This document shows, one piece after another, positions 1-7,720 of a stretch of 64,000 nt of DNA (positions within the stretch are counted from its first letter, which is position 1; the number at the start of each line of letters is the position of its first letter). The DNA is from Streptomyces sp. Tu6071. GTDB taxonomy: Bacteria; Actinomycetota; Actinomycetes; Streptomycetales; Streptomycetaceae. A model generated the notes under the pieces. That model had not been told where the DNA came from, ran no database searches, and saw only the letters and a list, made by a program, of their open reading frames with translations. The DNA lies in contig NZ_CM001165.1 of the NCBI RefSeq assembly GCF_000213055.1, positions 7,247,445 through 7,311,444 on the forward strand, in the 5' to 3' direction. Made by a program: the position numbers and the translations under genes.

Positions 1-95
1 ACTTCGGCGGGGCCTGCGCCCTGAGCGCGATGCTCCTCGTACTGCTCAGCCTGTTCTCCGCGGTTTACCTGTGGCTCACCCGGACCAAGGACTGA
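1..95 (+). CDS. Sugar ABC transporter permease, C-terminal end only (5' cut by window edge)
   Basis: Only the last 30 codons are present, read in frame from base 3. They encode a hydrophobic membrane segment (LLVLLSLFSAVYLWL) followed by a short charged tail (TRTKD) and a TGA stop. This is the usual end of a MalF/UgpA-type inner-membrane permease. The next gene, a MalG-type permease, starts 15 bp downstream behind a GAGAGGAGA ribosome binding site, so the two would form the heterodimeric channel of one importer. The assignment rests on this short tail plus context. Confidence 0.7.
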   Translation, partial: FGGACALSAMLLVLLSLFSAVYLWLTRTKD

Positions 96-110
96 GAGGA
101 GACCGCGCAG

Positions 111-1070
111 ATGACCGCCGTCCTGCCGCCCACCGAAGCGGCCCCCGTGCCCCCCACGCGCCGCGACAGGCGTCGCGAGAAGCGTGAGAACGGGCCGTCC
201 ATCCGCACCCTTGTCTCGCCGCTGGCCCTCGCCAGCACCAAGGGCAAGGTCCTGTACTGGACGTTCTTCACGCTCATCGTGATCGCCTTCGCGCTCGCCT
301 TCCTCTTCCCCGTGTACTGGATGGTCACCGGGGCGGCGAAGCCGGCCGGTGAACTCACCCGGACGCCGCCCACGCTCTTCCCCGAGCACTGGAAGTTCTC
401 CAACTACACCGACGCGTGGGACCAGATGGACCTGCCCACGCACCTGTGGAACACGGTCGTGCAGGCCGTCGGCGCCTGGGCCCTCCAGATCGTCTTCTGC
501 ACCGCCGCCGCGTACTCCCTCTCCAAGCTGAAGCCCGCCTTCGGCAAGGTCGTGCTCGGTGGCATCCTGGCCACGCTCATGGTGCCCGCGCAGGCGATGC
601 TGGTCCCCAAGTACCTCACCGTCGCCGACCTGCCGCTCATCCACGTGAGCCTGCTCAACGACCCGCTGGGCATCTGGCTCCCCGCCGTCGCCAACGCCTT
701 CAACCTGTACCTGCTGAAGAACTTCTTCGACCAGATACCCCGGGACGTCCTGGAGGCCGCCGAGATCGACGGCGCCGGCAAGCTCCGCCAGCTCTGGTCG
801 ATCCTGCTCCCGATGTCCCGCCCCGTCCTCGCCGTCGTCTCCATCCTCGGCCTGGTCGCGGTCTGGCAGGACTTCCTGTGGCCGCTCATGGTCTTCTCGG
901 ACACCGACAAGCAGCCCATCAGCGTGGCGCTCGTGCAGTTCTCGCAGAACATCTCGCAGTCCACGCAGATCGGGGCCATGGTCATCGCGTCGATCCCGAT
1001 GCTCCTGGTCTTCCTGGTCTTCCAGCGGCACATCATCGCCGGCATCTCCGCCGGTTCCACCAAGGGCTGA
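111..1070 (+). CDS. Carbohydrate ABC transporter permease (MalG type)
   Basis: A 319-residue inner-membrane permease of a CUT1-type sugar importer. The N-terminus is a charged cytoplasmic stretch of about 45 residues. It is followed by a first membrane helix (about 48-70) and several more hydrophobic segments. The EAA loop that docks on the ATPase is clear at about 212-235 (LEAAEIDGAGKLRQLW, then LP). The ATG has a good upstream GAGGAGA. The gene follows another permease with a 15 bp gap and precedes an alpha-glucosidase, so the imported sugar is probably a maltose or alpha-glucoside oligomer. The binding protein is presumably upstream of the window, and no ATPase gene is in this part of the locus. 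Streptomyces CUT1 importers usually share the MsiK ATPase. Confidence 0.93.
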   Translation: MTAVLPPTEAAPVPPTRRDRRREKRENGPSIRTLVSPLALASTKGKVLYWTFFTLIVIAFALAFLFPVYWMVTGAAKPAGELTRTPPTLFPEHWKFSNYTDAWDQMDLPTHLWNTVVQAVGAWALQIVFCTAAAYSLSKLKPAFGKVVLGGILATLMVPAQAMLVPKYLTVADLPLIHVSLLNDPLGIWLPAVANAFNLYLLKNFFDQIPRDVLEAAEIDGAGKLRQLWSILLPMSRPVLAVVSILGLVAVWQDFLWPLMVFSDTDKQPISVALVQFSQNISQSTQIGAMVIASIPMLLVFLVFQRHIIAGISAGSTKG

Positions 1071-1078
1071 CGACCGCA

Positions 1079-1109
1079 CCGGCCCGCCCCGCGCTCGCGG
1101 CGGGGCCGG
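1079..1109 (+). terminator. Imperfect GC hairpin after the permease gene
   Basis: CCGGCCC-GCCCCGC and GCGGCGGGG-CCGG pair imperfectly across a short loop 8 bp after the permease stop. It could terminate or attenuate transcription before the alpha-glucosidase. No T-tract follows, which is common in high-GC actinomycetes. Confidence 0.45.
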
Positions 1110-1297
1110 CCCGCAGCCCTCTTTCGCCCTGCGCGCCGCCGCCCCCTTCTCCGACCCCGCTGCGGGGGCGGTGGCGCGCAGCCCACGACGTCCGGCTCGG
1201 CGCCGTACCGACGCCGCCGGGCCGACGAGGGAATGACACCGCCTCACGTCACGGCGCCGCGGGCACGCCCCGCCGACGCCCGAAAGGACATGCAACG

Positions 1298-2908
1298 ATG
1301 GAAGGCAGCTCCCGGGAGCCCGCAGGGCCCGACTGGTGGCGTTCGGCCGTCATCTACCAGGTCTATCCGCGCAGTTTCGCGGACGGCAACGGCGACGGCA
1401 CCGGCGACCTGGCGGGTGTCCGCGCCAAGCTGCCGTACCTCGCCGAACTCGGTGTCGACGCGATCTGGTTCACCCCCTGGTACCTCTCCCCGCTCGCCGA
1501 CGGCGGATACGACGTCGCCGACTACCGGACGATCGACCCGGCCTTCGGCACCCTCGCCGAGGCCGAGAAACTCATCGACGAGGCCCGCGCGCTCGGCATC
1601 CGCACCATCGTCGACATCGTCCCCAACCACGTCTCCGACCAGCACGCCTGGTTCCGGGCCGCGCTCAAGGCGGGTCCCGGCAGCCCGGAGCGGGAGCGCT
1701 TCCACTTCCGGGCGGGGCGCGGCGAGCACGGCGAGCTGCCGCCCAACGACTGGCCCTCGCAGTTCTCCGGGGACACCTGGACCCGGGTCGAGGACGGCGA
1801 GTGGTACCTGCACCTCTTCACGCCGCAGCAGCCCGACCTCAACTGGGACCACCCCGACGTCCGCAAGGAGCACGAGGACGTCCTGCGCTTCTGGTTCGAG
1901 CGCGGCGTCGCGGGCGTACGGATCGACTCGGCAGCCCTCGTCGCGAAGGACCCGGCGCTGCCCGACTACGTCGAGGGCGTCGACCCCAACCCGTACATCG
2001 ACCGCGACGAGCTGCACGACATCTACCGCTCGTGGCGCCGCGTCGCCGACGAGTACGGGGGTGTCTTCGTCGGCGAGGTGTGGATGCCGGACGCCGAGCG
2101 CTTCGCGCGCTACCTGCGCCCCGACGAGCTGCACACCGCCTTCAACTTCAACTTCATGAGCTGTCCCTGGGACCGCGACCAGCTCCGCGAGGCCATCGAC
2201 AGCACCCTCGCCGAGCACGCCCCGGTCGGCGCCCCCGCGACCTGGGTGCTCTGCAACCACGACGTGACCCGGACCGTGACCCGCTACGGCCGCGCCGAGG
2301 ACACCGGCTTCGCCTTCGAGCGCAAGCGCTTCGGCGTCCCGAGCGACCTCGCGCTCGGCACCCGCAGGGCCCGCGCCGCGGCCCTGCTCTCGCTCGCGCT
2401 GCCCGGCTCGGTCTACGTCTACCAGGGCGAGGAACTGGGCCTGCCTGAGGCGGACATCCCCCTCGACCGCGTCGAGGACCCGATGTACTTCCGCTCCGAG
2501 GGCGTCGACCCGGGTCGGGACGGCTGCCGCGTCCCGCTCCCGTGGACCGCCGACGCGCCGTACAGCGGCTTCGGTTCCACCACCGAGCCGTGGCTCCCGC
2601 AGCCCGAGGGCTGGTCGGCCTACGCGGCCGACGCGCAGGCCGCCGACCCCGGCTCGATGCTCTCGCTCTACCGCGCGGCGATCCGGGTGCGGGCCGTCGA
2701 GGCGGGCTTCGGCGACGGGCCCATCGAGTGGCTGCCCGAGACGCCGGGCGTGCTCGCCTTCGCGCGTCCCGGCGGGCTCCTGTGCCTCGTCAACCTCGGT
2801 GCCGCGCCGGTCGCGCTGCCCGCGCACGAGAACGTCCTGCTCGCGAGCGGCCCGCTCGACGAGGGCGGCCTGCTCCCGACGGACACGGCGGTGTGGCTGC
2901 GGCGCTGA
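1298..2908 (+). CDS. Alpha-glucosidase, glycoside hydrolase family 13
   Basis: A 536-residue cytoplasmic GH13 enzyme that would hydrolyse terminal alpha-glucosidic bonds of imported oligosaccharides. The N-terminal WWRSAVIYQVYPRSFADGNG is the standard GH13 opening. The catalytic triad is visible: nucleophile Asp210 in GVRIDSAAL, acid/base Glu260 in FVGEVW, and transition-state Asp322 in CNHD. A short all-beta C-terminal domain ends the protein. The length matches oligo-1,6-glucosidase/maltase types (about 530-560). The ATG is preceded by AAAGGA nine bases upstream; longer in-frame upstream readings are permease-gene shadows. There is no signal peptide. Position behind two sugar permeases supports an import-then-hydrolyse role. 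Exact linkage preference cannot be read from sequence. Confidence 0.93.
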   Translation: MEGSSREPAGPDWWRSAVIYQVYPRSFADGNGDGTGDLAGVRAKLPYLAELGVDAIWFTPWYLSPLADGGYDVADYRTIDPAFGTLAEAEKLIDEARALGIRTIVDIVPNHVSDQHAWFRAALKAGPGSPERERFHFRAGRGEHGELPPNDWPSQFSGDTWTRVEDGEWYLHLFTPQQPDLNWDHPDVRKEHEDVLRFWFERGVAGVRIDSAALVAKDPALPDYVEGVDPNPYIDRDELHDIYRSWRRVADEYGGVFVGEVWMPDAERFARYLRPDELHTAFNFNFMSCPWDRDQLREAIDSTLAEHAPVGAPATWVLCNHDVTRTVTRYGRAEDTGFAFERKRFGVPSDLALGTRRARAAALLSLALPGSVYVYQGEELGLPEADIPLDRVEDPMYFRSEGVDPGRDGCRVPLPWTADAPYSGFGSTTEPWLPQPEGWSAYAADAQAADPGSMLSLYRAAIRVRAVEAGFGDGPIEWLPETPGVLAFARPGGLLCLVNLGAAPVALPAHENVLLASGPLDEGGLLPTDTAVWLRR

Positions 2909-2942
2909 GCCGCGCGGACGACCACCGCGAGGACTCCGGGAC

Positions 2943-2976
2943 GGACCGGGCGCGCGCCTGACCGCGCGCCCGGTCC
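2943..2976 (+). terminator. Perfect 14-bp stem terminator of the alpha-glucosidase operon
   Basis: GGACCGGGCGCGCG at 2943-2956 pairs perfectly with CGCGCGCCCGGTCC at 2963-2976 across a 6-nt loop. It begins 34 bp after the alpha-glucosidase stop. Confidence 0.8.
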
Positions 2977-3189
2977 CTCCCGGAAGGGGCCGGGGCAGGC
3001 CGCCGGAGGCGACACCGGCGGCCGTGTCCCCGGACGGGCGGGTACGGAATGCGGGCGCGCCCGGTGGGGGAGAGGATGGCCGGCGGTGCCGGTCGCCGGG
3101 CCCGCGCCGTGGCCCGTACCCGCCCCGGGGAGTACGTCCCCGGGCCCCGCCGCGCGCCGCGGCGGCCCGCTCGCCGGAGTGCTCCCCTC

Positions 3190-3429
3190 ATGCCCCTGCC
3201 CCAGGACGTGCTGCTCGACGGCCTCCTCCGCCGCTACCGCCGGCAGGAGCACCGTGTCCGGCGCGCCCCCGCCGACCTGCGCGAACGCCGCCGCCTCGAA
3301 GAGACGGCCGATGCCCTGCGCGTCCTCACCGGGCGCCCCACCACGGCCGAGGCCGTCGCCCACGTGCTCCGCGACGCGGGAACGGGACGCCTCGGCGGTC
3401 CCCGGAACGGCGCCGCAACCGAAATGTGA
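3190..3429 (+). CDS. Small DUF5133-like protein
   Basis: A 79-residue soluble protein starting at the ATG of MPLPQDVLLDGLLRRYRR. The sequence is rich in Arg and Leu and includes LRERRRLEETADALRVLTG and a helical TAEAVAHVLRDAG tail. It resembles the small helical DUF5133 proteins common in Streptomyces, whose biochemical role is not known to me. An upstream in-frame ATG at 3049 would add 47 Arg/Pro-rich residues of non-coding character, so the shorter form is preferred. The stop codon lies inside a CRP-type palindrome (3425-3440). Family assignment is by eye. Confidence 0.65.
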   Translation: MPLPQDVLLDGLLRRYRRQEHRVRRAPADLRERRRLEETADALRVLTGRPTTAEAVAHVLRDAGTGRLGGPRNGAATEM

Positions 3430-3440
3430 CCCGCGTCACA
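3425..3440. promoter_or_regulatory. Perfect CRP-type palindrome TGTGA-N6-TCACA
   Basis: TGTGACCCGCGTCACA is a perfect inverted repeat and an exact match to TGTGA-N6-TCACA. It overlaps the stop codon of the DUF5133-like gene and lies about 40 bp before the structured element at 3462-3575. Streptomyces Crp recognises a closely related GTG-N6-GNCAC pattern, so this is a strong candidate Crp site. Confidence 0.7.
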
Positions 3441-3461
3441 GGATTGTGCGAGGATGAGTGG

Positions 3462-3575
3462 GGCACAAGGACATCGACGCAAGCTCGGAAACGACCCTCC
3501 CCCCCGGGTCCCCGAGCTGCCAGCGGCCCCGCCGCCCTCCTTCCCCCGAGGGCACGGCGGGGCCGCATTTCTTCG
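3462..3575 (+). ncRNA. Candidate structured small RNA (two hairpins, second one terminator-like)
   Basis: Hairpin 1 pairs AGCTCGG (3482-3488) with CCGAGCT (3512-3518) and nests GACCC (3493-3497) with GGGTC (3506-3510) around a C-rich loop. Hairpin 2 is the terminator at 3523-3566. A GAGGAT hexamer at 3450-3455 and a CRP-type palindrome at 3425-3440 lie just upstream, giving a compact promoter / RNA / terminator layout of about 110 nt. Open frames through it have non-coding composition. It could instead be the 3' end of the upstream mRNA with a composite terminator. The 5' end is a guess. Confidence 0.4.
3523..3566 (+). terminator. Strong intrinsic terminator, 12-bp perfect outer stem
   Basis: GCGGCCCCGCCG (3523-3534) pairs with CGGCGGGGCCGC (3555-3566), with an inner CCCTC/GAGGG pairing. 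ATTTCTTCG follows, an unusually T-rich stretch for this DNA. Confidence 0.8.
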
Positions 3576-3577
3576 TA

Positions 3578-3690
3578 CCGGCCGCGTACCGCCGACCCGT
3601 ACAGCCCGCCGCGCACCGCCGAGCCGTACCGTCCGCACCGCGTACCGCTGAGCCGTATGGCCCGCCGCGCACCTCCGCCGCGCACCGGCC
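3578..3690. repeat. Degenerate 27-29 bp tandem repeat, about four units
   Basis: Units starting near 3578, 3605, 3632 and 3661 share the plan CCCGCCGCGCACCGCCGAGC followed by CGTACCG, with substitutions and a 2-bp indel. The stretch is intergenic. I see no coding frame with family resemblance here, and nothing further between 3690 and 3799. Confidence 0.6.
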
Positions 3691-3799
3691 GCGACCAGCG
3701 GCCTCGTGGGGCCGGCCCGAACAACCCTTCGTGTGACCGCGACCTGTGCGGGTACGCGAAGGCGGTCCCCACCGGATGCGAAGCGAGAGGAGAGCCGCC

Positions 3800-3973
3800 G
3801 TGCACGACAGCGCAGCGCACCCCACCCCGATACCCACCCCGCCCCCGCCCCCGGAGGGCGAGGTGCGCACCCACCTGTCGGGCAGGCCGCGGGTGGGGAG
3901 CGACGAGGCCGAGGCCCCGCAGCCGCCCGATCCCGAGTGGCCCGCGGGGAACGTCGTACGAGGACTGGACTGA
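3800..3973 (+). CDS. Small Pro-rich hypothetical protein
   Basis: A 57-residue protein from a GTG start preceded by GAGAGGAGAG at 3785-3794. The sequence begins VHDSAAHPTPIPTPPPPP and is acidic and disordered. I do not recognise a family. A longer ATG reading from 3746 lacks such a ribosome binding site. It ends 10 bp before the next small gene, whose ribosome binding site (GAGGAGG) overlaps this stop, so the two are probably translated together. Confidence 0.5.
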   Translation: MHDSAAHPTPIPTPPPPPEGEVRTHLSGRPRVGSDEAEAPQPPDPEWPAGNVVRGLD

Positions 3974-3983
3974 GGAGGAACGC

Positions 3984-4220
3984 ATGGGTGAGCATCCGCC
4001 GAAGGCCCCGGGGGAGCACGGCCGTCCCCTGGTGCCCAGAGACCTGCCCGACCAGCAGCGCACCCCCGGCGAGGACCCGCTCGATGTGTCCCCGCCCCCG
4101 GCGCGCGACGGCAGCGAGGAGCTGCCCGACACCGACGAGGGCGGGACGGGGCGGGCCGGGCGCCCACACACGGGGGACGCCCACGGGACCGGACCGGCCC
4201 CGCGGGAATCGAGTGGCTGA
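3984..4220 (+). CDS. Small acidic, disordered hypothetical protein
   Basis: A 78-residue hydrophilic protein (MGEHPPKAPGEHGRPLVPRD at the start, APRESSG at the end), rich in Pro, Asp, Glu and Gly with no hydrophobic core. The start follows TGAGGAGGAACGC, a near-ideal ribosome binding site that overlaps the preceding stop codon. No family is recognised. The composition suggests an intrinsically disordered protein. Confidence 0.55.
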   Translation: MGEHPPKAPGEHGRPLVPRDLPDQQRTPGEDPLDVSPPPARDGSEELPDTDEGGTGRAGRPHTGDAHGTGPAPRESSG

Positions 4221-4314
4221 CGGCCCCGGTCGCGCCGCGACGCCAGGCGGCGCACGCTGGAGAAGAAGCGGGGAACGGCCACCGTCACGCCCTCACGACG
4301 GGAGGAGCACCACC

Positions 4315-4677
4315 ATGGATCAGGACCAGTCCGCACAGGTTGTCGTGGAACTGCAGGGCTGCTCGGCGCGCGACGCCGACGCCGTCCTCACCGCCCTGGC
4401 CGGAGCCTTCGGCACCGACCGCGCGGCGAGCGACACCCCGAGCGAGACACCGGGGGAGCGCCCCACGGTCTGGAGCGCCACCTTCGACACCTCCGACCGC
4501 AGGGGCCGCACCTCTCCGGTGCGCATCGACGCCGCGCTCGACCTCACCGCGCAGGGCGGCTACCACGCGGTCACCGACCTCCAGGAAGCCCTCGACGAGG
4601 TCTACGCGGTCGAGGTGCTCGGCTCCGCGTCGGGGGACCAGGAGAAGGAGATCCAGCTCCGGCTGACCCCGGCCTGA
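4315..4677 (+). CDS. Hypothetical protein, probable small alpha/beta domain
   Basis: A 120-residue soluble protein with GGGAGGAGC just upstream of the ATG. The sequence opens with a beta-like stretch (QVVVELQGC), then a helix (ARDADAVLTALAGAFG), a polar Ser/Pro-rich linker, and a second beta/alpha part ending in EIQLRLTPA. This beta-alpha alternation suggests a compact ferredoxin-like or effector-associated domain, but I cannot name the family. No membrane segment or signal peptide is seen. It is convergent with the Mn exporter gene. Confidence 0.6.
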   Translation: MDQDQSAQVVVELQGCSARDADAVLTALAGAFGTDRAASDTPSETPGERPTVWSATFDTSDRRGRTSPVRIDAALDLTAQGGYHAVTDLQEALDEVYAVEVLGSASGDQEKEIQLRLTPA

Positions 4678-4723
4678 CCACCCCCGTCCGGGACGGACGG
4701 GCGCTCCGGCCGGGGCGCCCGGG

Positions 4724-5317
4724 TCACCCCGTGAAGATCTCCACGACCGACCAGATCGCCAGACCCGCCATGCAGATCCCGCCGATCCGCTGCACCGTCT
4801 TGAGCGGCACGCGCTTCGCGATGAACCGCCCGGCGAGCAGCGCGAGCGCCGACACGCTCATGAGCGCCGCCCACGAGCCGATCGCGACCGAGAGCGTGCC
4901 GCGCGAGGCCGCGAGGTTGGCCGTGGTGATTTGCGTCAGGTCGCCCCACTCGCTGATGAAGACCGCCATGAACGCGGTCGTCCACACGGGCCAGAACCCG
5001 GTGACCCCGCGGCTGCCCGCCGCGTCCTCGTCGTCCTCCTCGTCCCCCGCGTCGGCGCGGAAGAGAAGGACGGCGCCGAAAGCGAAGAGCAGCGCGGAGA
5101 CGAGCGAGACGATCCAGGAGGGCGCGAGCCCGATGAGGCTGCCCGCCGCGCACGCGATCACGACGTGCACGAGGAAGGCGCTGGAGGTGCCGAGCCACAC
5201 GTAGAGGGGCCGCATGCGCGTGCCCATCGCCAGCGAGGCGAACATGGTCTTGTCGGGAAGCTCGGCGAGGAAGATGAGGCCGAAGGCCGTGACGATGGCG
5301 AGCGGATCGAGAGACAT
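4724..5317 (-). CDS. TMEM165/GDT1 (UPF0016) family manganese exporter
   Basis: A 197-residue inner-membrane protein with about six helices in two inverted halves. Each half carries the family acidic motif: LAELPDKTMF near the N-terminus and ISEWGDLTQI in the second half. An acidic loop (DAGDEEDDEDAAG) separates the halves. Bacterial members export Mn2+. The start chosen is MSLDPLAIV; the 67 residues upstream in that frame are riboswitch and leader sequence, not protein. A yybP-ykoY (Mn2+) riboswitch sits about 120 bp upstream on the same strand, which independently supports the Mn role. Confidence 0.92.
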   Translation of the reverse strand: MSLDPLAIVTAFGLIFLAELPDKTMFASLAMGTRMRPLYVWLGTSSAFLVHVVIACAAGSLIGLAPSWIVSLVSALLFAFGAVLLFRADAGDEEDDEDAAGSRGVTGFWPVWTTAFMAVFISEWGDLTQITTANLAASRGTLSVAIGSWAALMSVSALALLAGRFIAKRVPLKTVQRIGGICMAGLAIWSVVEIFTG

Positions 5318-5440
5318 CGAAGCGGTGCCGGTCTTTCGTGAACGGGGCCGCGGCCGCGATCCGTGCGCCGCCCGGCGGGAAGGACCACTCGGCCACGGCA
5401 CGACGAACGCGCCCACGGGGTCGCGGGCACGGTCCTGCCT

Positions 5441-5566
5441 GGCCGAAGGTCTCGTCCACCGCCCGGCGTGCCGGGCGGCCCGGTCGCCGGGCCCGCGTCC
5501 GCCTCCCGGCGTACGCACGGCCAGTATGTCGACATACCGGTATCGCGGGACTACTCCCCTTCGTCG
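5441..5566 (-). promoter_or_regulatory. yybP-ykoY manganese riboswitch
   Basis: Read on the minus strand, the element starts CGAAGGGGAGTAGTCCC and ends GACGAGACCTTCGGCC. The 5' CGAAGG pairs with the 3' CCTTCG to close P1. GGGGAGTAG and the GAGACC before the closing strand are the conserved landmarks of the yybP-ykoY class. A central hairpin is formed by the palindromic GGTATGTCGACATAC part. It lies in the leader of a TMEM165-type Mn exporter, the classic partner, so it should switch expression on at high Mn2+. Confidence 0.9.
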
Positions 5567-5586
5567 CCGCCAAGACTAACAAGCCC

Positions 5587-5623
5587 GTACGGGTGCCCGG
5601 GACCACACCCCGAGCACCCGTAC
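5587..5623 (-). terminator. Hairpin terminator of the Tet(M)/OtrA-like gene
   Basis: GTACGGGTGC (5587-5596) and GCACCCGTAC (5614-5623) form a perfect 10-bp stem just past the stop of the minus-strand resistance gene and before the Mn riboswitch. The same decamer recurs in other intergenic hairpins of this window. Confidence 0.7.
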
Positions 5624-5631
5624 CGGCCCCT

Positions 5632-7653
5632 TCAGCGCCGCCCGTCCACCGGGACGCCGCGCACGACCCGCAACAGGTACTCCTCGCGGCGCAGCGGATC
5701 GGCGTCGGTACGGGAGCGCTCGGGGACCGGGCCGCGCACCGGGCGGTACGCGGCGAACTCCGTCTCCAGGACGCCCTCGCCCCGGCTCGGACCCGGCAGC
5801 AGCCGCCCCAGCTCGTGCACGTGCGCCGCCGGGATCTCGCCCTCGACGGTGTACGTGCCGCCCGCCGCGCGCGGCGCGCCCGGTACGGCGCCGAGCCGTC
5901 CCAGCAGCGGCAGCACCGCCCCGTACGCCTCGGCGGGGACCTCCAGCCGGAAGTGGTGCACGGGCTCCTCGACGACCGTGCCCGCCGCGCGCAGCGCCGT
6001 CATGAGGACGAGCGGCGTCAGAAGCCGGAAATCGCCCGCCGTGGACGACATCGACTTGTCGAAGACCGCGTGGCTGTGGCTCTGGCGCGGCCAGTACCCG
6101 GAGCGGACGAGCGTCACCTCGCAGTCCACGACCGGCCAGCCCCGCAGCCCCTCGCCGAGCACCGTGCCGACCGTCTCCTCGATCGCCTTCAGGAACGCCG
6201 GGGGCAGCGAGCCCAGCTCGATGCCGAGCCGGAAGACGGTCCCCGTCCCGGGCGTGCGGGGACGGACCCGCAGCCCGATCGTGGCGAGGAAGGGATTGCC
6301 GTCCCGCTCGCCGACCTCGACGGCGCTCCCCTCGCCGCGCACGCGCTCCACGCACAGCGGGCGGCTCGCCCGGAAGCCGGCCCGGACCCCGTACTCCTCC
6401 AGGAGCGTCGTCGCGATGACCTCCTTCTGCACCTCGCCGTAGAGCGAGACGGAGATCTCCTCGCGCGCCGGGTCGCGGCGCAGGCCGATGAGCGGGTCCT
6501 GCTCGGCGAGTTCGCTCAGCGCCGGCCACAGGGCGAGCGCGTCGCGGCGCTCCTCGGGGACGACGACGCTGCTCAGGCTCGGCGGGGCGAAGGCGGTCGC
6601 GGAGGCCGTCGCGCGGGCCGCGTCGTCGGCGGGGCCCGCCCCGATGCGGTCACCGATGCGGAGGCCGGGGAGGCCGTGGACGAGCGCGATCTGCCCGGCG
6701 CGTGCCTCCCGGGCGGGGACGGGCCCGCCGTCGGCGAAGACGTCGAGACCGGTGAGCACCGCGCTCCTGCCGTCCGCGCCGTACGGCACCCGTTCGCGCA
6801 CCGCGAGCGTGCCCGCGTGCAGCCGCGCGTACGCCCGGCGCTCGCCGCCCGGTCCGCGCTCGATCTTGAAGACCGAGGCCGACAGCGGTGCCTCCGCCCC
6901 GCCCCGCGCGACCGGCAGCAGTTCCGCGAGCGCGGCCCGCAGCTCGGCGATCCCCGCGCCCGTGAGCGCCGAGCCGTACAGCACGGGGTGGACCCGCGCC
7001 GACGCGACCGCGCGGCGCAGTTCCCCGCGCAGGCGGGCGGGGGAGAGGCCGCCGTCGAGGTACGCGCCGAGCAGCGCGTCGTCCCGCGCGGTCAGCACCT
7101 CGGCGAGCGCCTCGGTGTGTGCGGGCTCGTCCGGCGCGTACGGGAGGAAACGCGCCCCCGGCGTCCCGGCCCCGTCCGGCACGCCCAGCGCGACGACCGC
7201 CGGGTCGAGCCGTGCCCGCAGCTCGCCGAGCAGCTCGCGCGCCCCGCGCCGGTCGATCTTGTTGACGAAGAGCAGCGTGGGGATGCCGAGCCGCCGCAGC
7301 GTGCGCAGCAGTACCCGCGTCTGCGGCTGCACCCCCTCGACGGCGGAGACGACGAGGACGGCCCCGTCGAGCACCGCGAGGACCCGCTCCACCTCCGCGA
7401 TGAAATCCGGGTGGCCCGGGGTGTCCACGAGGTTGACGGTGCGGTCGCCGAGCGGGAAGGAGACGACGGCCGCCTTGATGGTGATCCCGCGCCGCCGCTC
7501 CAGGTCGAGGGAGTCGGTACGGGTCGTGCCCGCGTCGACGCTGCCGGGCTCGTCGAGCAGCCCGGCGGCGTGCAGGAGTCGCTCGGTCAGGCTGGTCTTA
7601 CCGGCGTCGACGTGGGCGAGGACGCCGAGGTTGAGATGGTCGTGCGAGTGCAC
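5632..7653 (-). CDS. Tet(M)/OtrA-like ribosomal protection GTPase
   Basis: A 673-residue EF-G-like translational GTPase of the tetracycline ribosomal protection class. The G1 loop GVLAHVDAGKT is at about 10-20, the switch RRGIT at about 54-58, DTPGH at 77-81 and NKID at 131-134. The later part carries the Tet-type domain IV/V signatures (YGEVQKEVIA, ELGSLPPAFLKAIEETV). It closely resembles S. rimosus OtrA in layout. These proteins displace tetracyclines from the ribosome, but some chromosomal homologues may have housekeeping roles. The start is a GTG (VHSHDHLNLG); upstream codons in that frame do not resemble the family. A strongly initiated leader ORF overlaps this start. Confidence 0.88.
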   Translation of the reverse strand: MHSHDHLNLGVLAHVDAGKTSLTERLLHAAGLLDEPGSVDAGTTRTDSLDLERRRGITIKAAVVSFPLGDRTVNLVDTPGHPDFIAEVERVLAVLDGAVLVVSAVEGVQPQTRVLLRTLRRLGIPTLLFVNKIDRRGARELLGELRARLDPAVVALGVPDGAGTPGARFLPYAPDEPAHTEALAEVLTARDDALLGAYLDGGLSPARLRGELRRAVASARVHPVLYGSALTGAGIAELRAALAELLPVARGGAEAPLSASVFKIERGPGGERRAYARLHAGTLAVRERVPYGADGRSAVLTGLDVFADGGPVPAREARAGQIALVHGLPGLRIGDRIGAGPADDAARATASATAFAPPSLSSVVVPEERRDALALWPALSELAEQDPLIGLRRDPAREEISVSLYGEVQKEVIATTLLEEYGVRAGFRASRPLCVERVRGEGSAVEVGERDGNPFLATIGLRVRPRTPGTGTVFRLGIELGSLPPAFLKAIEETVGTVLGEGLRGWPVVDCEVTLVRSGYWPRQSHSHAVFDKSMSSTAGDFRLLTPLVLMTALRAAGTVVEEPVHHFRLEVPAEAYGAVLPLLGRLGAVPGAPRAAGGTYTVEGEIPAAHVHELGRLLPGPSRGEGVLETEFAAYRPVRGPVPERSRTDADPLRREEYLLRVVRGVPVDGRR

Positions 7654-7720
7654 CCAGGTGCTCCGTGAGGTCGGAAGGGACTGCGATGGCCTGCGGAACG
7701 AACCAGTGGGCAGCGCGCAT
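7598..7720 (-). CDS. Leader ORF overlapping the OtrA-like start
   Basis: A 40-codon frame beginning MRAAHWFVPQAIAVPSDLTE and ending in an Arg/Pro-rich tail (RRPRPRRRR) with a TAA stop. Its ATG has a near-consensus GAGGAGG eight bases upstream (7721-7733), much stronger than the signal before the OtrA-like GTG at 7653. It ends 56 nt inside the resistance gene in another frame. Its first half looks peptide-like, while its last part is a shadow of the GTPase N-terminus. The arrangement suggests translational attenuation or reinitiation responding to stalled ribosomes. It could also be fortuitous. Confidence 0.5.
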   Translation of the reverse strand: MRAAHWFVPQAIAVPSDLTEHLGALARPSQPRRPRPRRRR

